Below, one piece after another: positions 1-5,041 of a stretch of 5,041 nucleotides of DNA. The notes beneath the pieces are model-generated. The model had not been told where the DNA came from. It worked only from the letters and a program-made list of their open reading frames with translations, and did not search any database. A program made the position numbers and the translations under genes. The DNA comes from Alphaproteobacteria bacterium (GTDB lineage Bacteria > Pseudomonadota > Alphaproteobacteria > UBA8366), in NCBI GenBank assembly GCA_029861675.1, contig JAOTYV010000326.1, forward strand, positions 1 through 5,041, written 5' to 3'. Positions within the stretch are counted from its first letter, which is position 1. Each line of letters starts with the position of its first letter.

Positions 1-2
1 TC

Positions 3-1835
3 GACGGCCGTCTATCCGCCTCGCAGGTCTTCGATGTCGAACGCCTGGGCCATTACATCGCGGTGGCGCAGATTTGGAGCGTTCGTCACGACCTCAGTTG
101 GCCCAATCAGCGCTTCTACTACAATCCGATCACGGCGCGCCTGGAGCCGGTCGCGTTCGACGCCGCCTTCCCCTATTGGGAGGAACGCGGATTGGTCGAG
201 CCGCCGAAGCTATTGGTGCTTCACATGCTGGCGGACAAGGCTGTTTTCGAAAGCTATTATAAAGCATTACGGAAGATCACGAAGCAGATCCTAGACGGCA
301 ATCTCCTCGCCGATATTTTGAAGCAGGAGCGCAAATACTGGCTTGAGCTTGCCGGGGAATTGTTGCTGCTCGAGAGATTTCCGCTGTCGAGGCTGAAGCA
401 GCGTGCGCGGATGCTGCGGGAGATGAACAAGGAGGCTCTCACGGTTTCGGCGAATAATCCGGAGGCGAATGCCGACATTGAGTTCCGAACCAACCGTCCG
501 TTGTTCCCGCCCTTCCGTCAGTTGACGCATTCGTATCTCCTTGAGACGGAGAAGGGTCCTGTCCTTGAGCTTCGCAACGCGATGCCGGGGGCGGTTGAGG
601 TGCGTTCGCTGGCGTGGTCCGACGGTGAGCGGCGCCTGCCGTTCGAGGCGGTCTCGCCGCTGACGCTGCCGCTGGTCCTGCCGGCGAAGACGCTGGACGT
701 GGCGGCGCCGGCGCATCTGATCCCCTATGTGGCGCCACGGACGAATGGGTCGAAGGCGCCGCTGAAGCTGGTCGTCGAGACGCGGCGGGTGGGCAGCGCG
801 GAGAGCGTGCACTCGGAGGCGGTGGCGTCGGTGCCGGTGCTGAGCGCCCGTCCGATCCCGTCGGGCAGCGTCGCGGAGACGCTGTCGCGGCACAAATTCC
901 TGCGCTGGGACGCATCGTCACGCCGCCTTGTGGCGCGGCCGGGGACTTGGCCTGTGTCGGGCGACCTGATCGTGCCGGCGGGGGCGGGTCTGGAGATCGG
1001 CGGAGGCACGCGTCTGCGTTTCGGCGCCGGGGCGGCGCTGATCGCGCACGGCCCGCTGTTCCTGGAAGGGGCGAAGGGGTCTCCTGTGGTTCTGGAAGGA
1101 TCGCCGGATCGCTGGCAGGGGGTTGTTGTGCTGCAGGCGGGGTCGGTGTCGCGGTGGCGCCATGTCGTGGTGCGGGGAACGGCGGGGGTCGCGCGGGGCG
1201 GCTGGTCGCTGACCGGGGGCGTGACGTTTTACCGGAGCAGGATCGAGATGGCGTCGGTGCGCCTGCTGGGGCACAGCGGGGAGGACGCGCTGAACATCGT
1301 GTCGTCGACGTTCGAGCTGGTCGACGTGGATATCGAGGAGACGGCGTCGGACGCGTTCGACAGCGACTTCTCGACGGGCAGGGTCGTCGGCGGCGTGTAC
1401 CGTCGGATCGGGGGCACCAGCGGGGGCGACGGGATCGACGTGAGCGGGAGCGTGATCACGGTCGACGGCGTGCGGTTCGTGGGTGTGTCGGACAAGGCGC
1501 TGTCGGTCGGCGAGGGAAGCCGGATGGAGGCGCGGGGCGTGCGGATCGAGGATGCGGGGACGGGGGCTGCGAGCAAGGACGGCTCTTCGCTTGTGCTGAG
1601 CGACAGCGTGATCGAGGGGAGCCGGGTCGCGGGTCTGATGGCGTATCAGAAGAAGCCGGTCTATGGGGCGGCGCGCCTGTCGGCGCGGGGCGTCACGATC
1701 ACGGGCGCGGGCGCGCCGGCGGCGCTGGTCCAGACGGGCAGCGCGCTTACGATCGACGGCGTGCGTGTCGCGGCCCGGAAACTGAATGTCGACCGTCTCT
1801 ACAACACGGTCATGCGTAAGGCGGTGACACAATGA
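3..1835 (+). CDS. CotH-like kinase / parallel beta-helix protein, 5'-truncated by the window edge
   Basis: The frame is open from base 3 to the TGA at 1833-1835 (610 visible residues); a GTG at 63 is in frame but lies inside the conserved kinase region, so the true start is upstream of the window. Visible residues 9-56 match the end of a CotH-type kinase domain: a His-Asp pair (D30), N35, a Tyr-Tyr turn and D53 in 'AFDAAF', as in the catalytic and metal-binding Asp pair of CotH proteins. Residues about 60-150 are helical and charged, and about 160-290 are beta-rich. From about 315 to 600 short Gly/Val-rich strands repeat as in right-handed parallel beta-helices, with motifs EDALNI (427), DSDF (453), GDGIDVSGS (475), SDKALSVGE (496), SKDGS (524) and AYQKKP (547). 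CotH kinases phosphorylate proteins with ATP; the beta-helix may bind or process a polysaccharide (inference). The last bases overlap the VTC gene by 4, indicating an operon. Kinase assignment is fairly sure; substrate is unknown. Confidence 0.85.
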   Translation, partial: DGRLSASQVFDVERLGHYIAVAQIWSVRHDLSWPNQRFYYNPITARLEPVAFDAAFPYWEERGLVEPPKLLVLHMLADKAVFESYYKALRKITKQILDGNLLADILKQERKYWLELAGELLLLERFPLSRLKQRARMLREMNKEALTVSANNPEANADIEFRTNRPLFPPFRQLTHSYLLETEKGPVLELRNAMPGAVEVRSLAWSDGERRLPFEAVSPLTLPLVLPAKTLDVAAPAHLIPYVAPRTNGSKAPLKLVVETRRVGSAESVHSEAVASVPVLSARPIPSGSVAETLSRHKFLRWDASSRRLVARPGTWPVSGDLIVPAGAGLEIGGGTRLRFGAGAALIAHGPLFLEGAKGSPVVLEGSPDRWQGVVVLQAGSVSRWRHVVVRGTAGVARGGWSLTGGVTFYRSRIEMASVRLLGHSGEDALNIVSSTFELVDVDIEETASDAFDSDFSTGRVVGGVYRRIGGTSGGDGIDVSGSVITVDGVRFVGVSDKALSVGEGSRMEARGVRIEDAGTGAASKDGSSLVLSDSVIEGSRVAGLMAYQKKPVYGAARLSARGVTITGAGAPAALVQTGSALTIDGVRVAARKLNVDRLYNTVMRKAVTQ

Positions 1836-2530
1836 GTTTACAGGTACCGGACGATTGCCGATACGAGATCAAGTTCGTCGGACGGTTGAGCGAACATTGC
1901 CGGCTGCAGGGCTGGCTTCGCAACAACCAGGCGGGTTTCCGGACGAGTTTCCCGGATCGCCAGGTCAACAACGTCTATTTCGACGACTACGACTATGAGG
2001 CCTATGGGCAGAACCTGTCGGGAGCGAGCCAGCGGATCAAGCTGCGCTACCGCTGGTACGGCGCCAGCGTGGGGCCGGACCGGGGCGACCTGGAGCTCAA
2101 ATGCAAGCGCAACTTCTTTGGCTGGAAACTGCGCCAGCGGGTGCCGGCGGCGCCCTATGCGCCGGGCGATAGGTGGAGCGTCATTCGCCGCAAACTGGCC
2201 GCGCAGGCGACGGCCGAGGGCCGTGAGTGGCTGGGCACGCATCCCTGTCCGATGCTGCTCAACCGGTATTCGCGGGAATACTACGTGTCCGCCGACGAGC
2301 GCATCCGGGCGACCATCGATTCGAGCCTGGCGGTCTATGACCAGCGCTACAAGCCGATGCCCAACTTCAACCGGCGGACCAACCTGGCGCCGATCTTCGT
2401 GGTCGAATTCAAGTTCGCCCGCGACGACCGCGACCGCGCCAACCGCATCATGCAAACAATCCCCATCCGCGTCAGCAGGCACTCCAAATACATGACCGGC
2501 GTCACCGCAATCGCCAACACACACCCCTGA
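1832..2530 (+). CDS. VTC-domain protein, polyphosphate polymerase-like
   Basis: A 232-residue protein, the usual size for single-domain bacterial VTC proteins, with no signal peptide or membrane segment, so probably cytoplasmic or membrane-associated through a partner. VTC motifs appear in order: R-Y-E-I-K-F at 10-15, V-Y-F-D-D at 48-52, the basic strand R68-x-K70-x-R72-x-R74, L-E-L-K-C-K-R at 87-93, N-R-Y-S-R at 144-148, I-R-A-T-I-D at 158-163, V-V-E-F-K-F at 190-195 (E192 is the candidate metal ligand) and S-K-Y at 218-220. These line a basic tunnel in the eukaryotic Vtc4 polymerase, which makes polyphosphate from ATP. Polymerase activity in this bacterial branch is inferred. The ATG at 1832 overlaps the upstream TGA (ATGA), so translation is probably coupled; only a modest AAGG at 1818-1821 precedes it. 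The final codons are C-rich, unlike the G-rich upstream gene. No clear terminator follows, only a 5-bp hairpin (2523-2527 with 2531-2535) without a T run. Confidence 0.88.
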   Translation: MSLQVPDDCRYEIKFVGRLSEHCRLQGWLRNNQAGFRTSFPDRQVNNVYFDDYDYEAYGQNLSGASQRIKLRYRWYGASVGPDRGDLELKCKRNFFGWKLRQRVPAAPYAPGDRWSVIRRKLAAQATAEGREWLGTHPCPMLLNRYSREYYVSADERIRATIDSSLAVYDQRYKPMPNFNRRTNLAPIFVVEFKFARDDRDRANRIMQTIPIRVSRHSKYMTGVTAIANTHP

Positions 2531-2629
2531 GGGGTAAGACTATCCGGCTAGCGTAAAATTGGCGTTGTCATTTAGACCATACTGAACTCCCATCAAGTTT
2601 AGGGATTGCGGCGGTGACTTCATTGCGAT

Positions 2630-2700
2630 CCAACAAATGTCATCGGCCGCCTACCATGAATCCGCCGTAGGCTTTCGTGGTCGGTGATTGAAAATGTTGG
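2630..2700. repeat. 71-base imperfect inverted repeat / stem-loop
   Basis: Three nested paired blocks are visible. The outer is CCAACA (2630-2635) with TGTTGG (2695-2700); the middle is TCATCGGCC (2640-2648) with GGTCGGTGA (2679-2687), 9 pairs including two G-U wobbles on the plus-strand RNA; the inner is GCCTAC (2649-2654) with GTAGGC (2667-2672), closing a 12-base loop. Bases 2673-2678 form a bulge, and 4 and 7 bases form an internal loop below. The total is 21 pairs. It could be a structured leader or 3' end, or a small decayed palindromic element. I recognise no known RNA family. Confidence 0.45.
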
Positions 2701-2755
2701 CTGTCCAGTATGAGTAGGGGTGAATGGTCTGCCTATCGAGACGCAATGGCGCCGA

Positions 2756-2770
2756 GCAATCGACGATTGC
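2756..2770. promoter_or_regulatory. 15-base palindrome, candidate operator
   Basis: GCAATCG and CGATTGC are perfect inverted arms around a single central A. The site sits about 67 bases before the start codon of the secreted-protein gene, where a dimeric repressor or activator site would be plausible. A second palindrome, ACGATCGT, lies at 2809-2816, and a GCAAT run recurs at 2804-2808. No regulator is encoded in the window, so its role is inferred from symmetry and position only. Confidence 0.3.
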
Positions 2771-2827
2771 ACGACGTGGCATCAGTAGCGCAGTCCGACA
2801 ACAGCAATACGATCGTGCTTTTTAAGT

Positions 2828-2832
2828 AGGAG
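2828..2832 (+). promoter_or_regulatory. Ribosome binding site (AGGAG) of the secreted-protein gene
   Basis: AGGAG lies 4 bases before the ATG at 2837 and 7 bases before the adjacent ATG at 2840. The spacing favours 2840 as the main start, giving a protein one residue shorter, though the purine run continues (AGGAGAAGG) and either ATG could be used. Confidence 0.7.
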
Positions 2833-2836
2833 AAGG

Positions 2837-3676
2837 ATGATGTCCGAGTACCGCGCCAAACCGAGTAGAATTCAAACCCAAGATTTTGGCTATTTTGCAA
2901 AATTGTCGACATTGCTGCCGATTGGCCTGTTGGCGACCGTTTTGGCGCTTGGGGCCGGACCGCAGCCTGCGTACTCCGCGGACGACGGCAAGAAAGTACC
3001 GTTAACCAAGGAAGACGTTTTTTTCGAGCTCAATCACACGGATGGCGATCTGGGCATTCATGTGATGGTCGATGGAGAGGCGTGGAAGCGATTAAAGATC
3101 GAGGATCCGAACAAAGAAAGTATACTCGATGTTGAAGTTAAAGGGCGTTTGCAGAAACAGGGCCTCACCGAACTGTTTTCAGAAAGCGCCGAACCGCCGT
3201 TCGATGAATTGGCGCCGAAGGATTTTTTCAAGCGGTTCCCGGAGGGGACGTACCGAATATTCGGCACGACACTCGATGGCAAAAAGCTCGAAGGATCGTC
3301 CAAGCTCACACACGTCATGCCGGCTGCCCCGGACAATATTCGGATTTCCGGCGTTGCCGCACCGAAGGACTGTGAATCGGGTCCTGTTCCATCGGTCGGC
3401 GTGCCGGTCGTGATCAGTTGGACTCCGGTTACGAAATCACATCCCAAAGTCGGCAAATCGGCTGTTGTCGAAATTGTGAACACGGAAGTGATTATTGAGC
3501 GCGAAGAACCGGACGGCCTGAAGATCAACGTTGACGTCCCAAGCGGAACAAAATCGTTCGTGGTCCCGAAAGAGCTCACCAATCCGGGTCAGGGAGAAGA
3601 ATACAAATTTGAAATTTTGGTGAGAGAGGCAAGCGGAAACCAGACAGCAACCGAAAGCTGTTTCAAGTTGAAGTAG
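2837..3676 (+). CDS. Secreted conserved protein of unknown function with fibronectin-III-like C-terminus
   Basis: A 279-residue protein (278 if the ATG at 2840 is used). Residues 1-22 are a long polar, positively charged leader, 23-41 a hydrophobic segment, and A45-Y-S47 followed by A-D-D fits signal peptidase I cleavage after about 47; export to the periplasm or beyond is therefore likely. Residues about 58-162 form a first domain (F-F-E-L-N-x-T-D-G-D near 62-71, V-D-G-E-A-W at 78-83, R-F-P-E-G-T-Y at 133-139, G-T-T-x-D-G at 143-148). Residues about 163-279 read as a beta-sandwich of fibronectin-III type (V-I-S-W-T at 192-196, a strand V-V-E-I-V at 209-213, G-N-Q-T near 267-270). I recognise the overall pattern as a conserved hypothetical family of exported proteins but know no function. 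C179 and C275 are the only cysteines and bracket the C-terminal domain, so a disulfide is possible. Codon use is less GC-biased than in the upstream operon. A terminator-like hairpin follows, suggesting a single-gene unit. Confidence 0.85.
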   Translation: MMSEYRAKPSRIQTQDFGYFAKLSTLLPIGLLATVLALGAGPQPAYSADDGKKVPLTKEDVFFELNHTDGDLGIHVMVDGEAWKRLKIEDPNKESILDVEVKGRLQKQGLTELFSESAEPPFDELAPKDFFKRFPEGTYRIFGTTLDGKKLEGSSKLTHVMPAAPDNIRISGVAAPKDCESGPVPSVGVPVVISWTPVTKSHPKVGKSAVVEIVNTEVIIEREEPDGLKINVDVPSGTKSFVVPKELTNPGQGEEYKFEILVREASGNQTATESCFKLK

Positions 3677-3734
3677 CCAACCGAATGGCCATTCCCAACC
3701 GGTGATGGGTCGGGATGAAGGCGCTCGTTAGGCC

Positions 3735-3766
3735 GGCATTTAAGCGCAATGCCAATGTTCTTTTTT
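3735..3766 (+). terminator. Candidate intrinsic terminator after the secreted-protein gene
   Basis: GGCATT (3735-3740) and AATGCC (3748-3753) form a perfect 6-bp stem around a 7-base loop, and after a 4-base spacer comes TTC followed by six T (3758-3766). It lies 58 bases past the stop codon in the correct orientation. The stem is short and half A-T, so strength is uncertain. The upstream GCGCT (3721-3725) is complementary to AGCGC in the loop (3743-3747) and could form a pseudoknot or compete with the stem. Confidence 0.5.
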
Positions 3767-3883
3767 CGGAGTCGGATTCGATTCCACCTCTCGCCGCGTT
3801 ATTGCCCCTGATTCGTGCTTTCCATGCGGCAAAGTTTGCTATCTGACGCGTTGAATGGGCGTTTGTGTCGAGAGGCCAACGCT

Positions 3884-3913
3884 TCGAACGATCCTCTGGG
3901 AGAGGCCGTTCGA
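3884..3913. repeat. Strong 12-bp hairpin in gene-free DNA
   Basis: TCGAACG (3884-3890) pairs with CGTTCGA (3907-3913), and CCTCT (3893-3897) pairs with AGAGG (3901-3905) around a GGG loop, with only AT opposite C unpaired between the two helices. No T run follows on either strand, so it is not a standard terminator. The octamer GAGAGGCC occurs at 3870-3877 and again at 3900-3907, exactly 30 bases apart. It may be a REP-like palindrome or part of a small RNA; the sequence does not decide. Confidence 0.4.
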
Positions 3914-4229
3914 GAATTGCGAATTGGTCTGCCGTCGCCGAACAAGTTGATCCCATGGTAGCAATACATTGATCGCACTTCGCTTCTAGTTCTTTGCGTC
4001 GATAGTTGTTCTGCGACAACGCGAACGGCTTACCGTTATTGCCAACAACAGCCCTAGTAAATACCAAATTGTGGTACCTCAGCTAAATCGCGGTACGGCT
4101 TTCGCTTCATTGCAAATATCGCCGGATTCCGTGCAGATATTGCAGAGGCAAACCGCTATTTGATCGAGTTCTTACTGCGGTAAGTTTCTTCCAATAACAA
4201 ATGGGGGATCGGGTCATGGCGGGTGCAAT

Positions 4230-5041
4230 GTGAATGTCGCGCCTGTAATTTTTGGCCTGTCCGGCGACGCGCTGCTTTATACGGAGGGCGATGGTCCGCT
4301 TGTGATTGAGCAGGGCGGCGACGCGCTGGTGACGGACGTCGATTCGACCGACTTTGCCGGCGGCGTGCTGACAGTATCGATTGCTGCGGGCGGCGATGCC
4401 GCCGAGGACGTACTGTCAATTCGCGACAGTGGTACGCCGGGGTTCGGGATCGAGGTCTCGGACGGTACGGTGCTGTTTGACGGCACGTCGATCGGGACTT
4501 TCACCGGCGGTGGGGGCGGCACGGATCTGGTCATAAGCCTGAACGGCTTTGCGACGGCGGCGGCAGCAACGGCGCTGACGCGGGCGATCACCTATGAAAA
4601 CATCGATATTACGGCGCCGACCATTGGGCCGCGGACCGTGCAATATGTGCTGACCGACGGCGATGGCGGCACCAGCACGGCTGCCGATGCGACGGTGACG
4701 GTGGCCGAACTGATAACGAATACCCTCGATGTTCGGGTCTCCAACTCGTCCGACGATGCGGAAGAACATGTCAACAATGGCGTGATGGAGTCTCTCACCA
4801 GCAGCGATCTCGAAATGACGCTGGAAAGTAATGAGCAGATTGTTGGCATCCGGTTCAACGGCATCGAGGTACCCAAAGGCGCGATAATCACGAACGCCTA
4901 TGTGCAGTTCCAGGTGGATGAGGTGAGCGGCGGCGTCGCCAACCTGACGATCCGCGGCGAAGACGCCGACAACGCGGTGCAGTTTTCCTCGGTGGATGGC
5001 AACATTTCGTCTCGGGCCACGACGACGGCATCGGCGCTTTG
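4230..5041 (+). CDS. Cadherin-like / SSDDAEE-domain exoprotein, N-terminal part, runs off the window
   Basis: An uninterrupted frame continues from a TGA at 4161-4163 to the window edge; from the GTG at 4230 there are 270 codons plus 2 bases. Residues about 5-160 match the cadherin/VCBS-like repeat of large calcium-binding exoproteins: N-V-A-P-V, Y-T-E-G (17-20), D-V-D-S-T-D-F (36-42), a Gly-rich G-T-F-T-G-G stretch, Y-E-N-I, R-T-V-x-Y and T-D-G-D-G-G (142-147). Acidic residues are typical of Ca2+ sites. Residues about 166-270 match a beta domain seen in extracellular proteins of this type (S-S-D-D-A-E-E at 173-179, S-S-D-L-E, the I-V-G-I-R-F strand, and I-S-S-R-A-T-T-T-A-S near the end). Such proteins often carry RTX repeats and use type I secretion, whose signal is C-terminal, so a missing signal peptide is not disqualifying. 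The start is uncertain: GTG at 4230 is the only canonical in-frame start, preceded by GGCGGG at 4218-4223 as a poor ribosome site. Coding is certain; product name and 5' end are less so. Confidence 0.75.
   Translation, partial: MNVAPVIFGLSGDALLYTEGDGPLVIEQGGDALVTDVDSTDFAGGVLTVSIAAGGDAAEDVLSIRDSGTPGFGIEVSDGTVLFDGTSIGTFTGGGGGTDLVISLNGFATAAAATALTRAITYENIDITAPTIGPRTVQYVLTDGDGGTSTAADATVTVAELITNTLDVRVSNSSDDAEEHVNNGVMESLTSSDLEMTLESNEQIVGIRFNGIEVPKGAIITNAYVQFQVDEVSGGVANLTIRGEDADNAVQFSSVDGNISSRATTTASAL

Larger units (their letters stand above)
2531..2836. other. Non-coding spacer between the VTC gene and the secreted-protein gene
   Basis: These 306 bases are visibly less GC-rich than the operon to the left and contain no open frame with family character on either strand. 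They hold a 71-base imperfect stem-loop (2630-2700), a 15-base palindrome (2756-2770), an 8-base palindrome ACGATCGT (2809-2816) and the ribosome binding site of the next gene. The promoter of the next gene must lie here if it is independently transcribed, but I found no convincing pair of -35 and -10 boxes: TTGCAC at 2767 has no suitable -10, and TACGAT at 2808 has no suitable -35. Confidence 0.6.
3677..4229. other. Gene-free spacer with several hairpins
   Basis: About 550 bases of lower GC content with no frame I consider coding; the longest open frame on the minus strand (4067 to 3663) needs a TTG start, has no ribosome binding site and has no family-like composition. The stretch holds the terminator candidate (3735-3766), a strong hairpin (3884-3913), and weaker inverted pairs: TACCA/TGGTA at 4062-4066 and 4072-4076, GTTGT/ACAAC at 4006-4010 and 4016-4020, and TGCAAATATC/GATATTGCA at 4111-4120 and 4136-4144 with one bulged A. 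The promoter of the right-hand gene should lie near its end, but none is clear. Confidence 0.6.

Noticed and set aside
918..1832. Long minus-strand open frame opposite the beta-helix region
   Set aside because: It is very rich in Arg, His, Pro and Asp, as expected for the complement of a GC-rich gene, and the plus-strand frame has clear family motifs.
2523..2535. ACCCC-TGA-GGGGT hairpin across the stop codon of the VTC gene as a terminator
   Set aside because: The stem has only 5 pairs with a 3-base loop and no T run follows.
2724..2825. Plus-strand 33-codon frame ending 11 bases before the secreted-protein gene (possible leader peptide)
   Set aside because: The AGGGG upstream is only 3 bases from the ATG, the peptide has no recognisable pattern, and a frame this short is expected by chance.
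3771..3797. GGATTCGATTCC resembling the T-arm of a tRNA or tmRNA, a possible attachment site remnant
   Set aside because: The 5-bp T-stem has a mismatch, there is no CCA end or matching acceptor, D or anticodon arm, and no integrase or flanking direct repeat is visible.
3663..4067. Minus-strand open frame of 134 codons in the spacer
   Set aside because: It begins at TTG, has no ribosome binding site, overlaps the 3' end of a real gene, and its amino-acid pattern shows no domain or secretion character.
4156..4769. Several minus-strand open frames opposite the exoprotein
   Set aside because: They are shadows of the plus-strand cadherin-like and SSDDAEE domains, which are recognisable and continuous.

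Overview
The window looks like a chromosomal segment of a free-living Gram-negative bacterium, most likely a proteobacterium and perhaps an alphaproteobacterium. The reasons are the GC-rich coding with strong third-position G/C bias, GTG starts, an exported protein with a standard signal peptide, and a large cadherin-like exoprotein of the kind usually exported by type I secretion. This assignment is inference; no rRNA or other marker is present.

Layout. (1) Bases 1-2530 hold two tightly coupled genes. The first enters from the left edge and encodes the end of a CotH-like protein kinase domain, a helical linker, a beta-rich region and a long C-terminal right-handed parallel beta-helix. It overlaps by 4 bases (ATGA) with a VTC-domain polyphosphate polymerase-like protein. 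CotH-like kinases and bacterial VTC proteins are recurrent neighbours, often beside a DUF4956 membrane protein, which would have to lie outside this window. (2) Bases 2531-2836 are non-coding, less GC-rich, and contain a 71-base imperfect stem-loop and a 15-base palindrome. (3) Bases 2837-3676 encode a secreted two-domain protein of a conserved but uncharacterised type with a fibronectin-III-like C-terminus. A candidate intrinsic terminator follows, whose loop can also pair with an upstream pentamer. (4) Bases 3677-4229 contain no credible gene but have a strong 12-bp hairpin. (5) From about 4230 to the right edge runs the N-terminal part of a cadherin-like/SSDDAEE-domain exoprotein. Its start is unclear: the only in-frame start is a GTG, and an ATG just upstream is out of frame by one base next to a run of five G.

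How they may work together. Genes 1 and 2 almost certainly form one transcription unit, plausibly for phosphotransfer chemistry linked to an envelope or extracellular polymer: a CotH kinase joined to a beta-helix that may bind or act on carbohydrate, plus a polyphosphate-type polymerase fold. Genes 3 and 4 are each separated by long non-coding spacers and appear independently expressed. All except the VTC protein look exported or surface related, but a single shared pathway is not demonstrated. No mobile element, CRISPR array, tRNA or rRNA was found.
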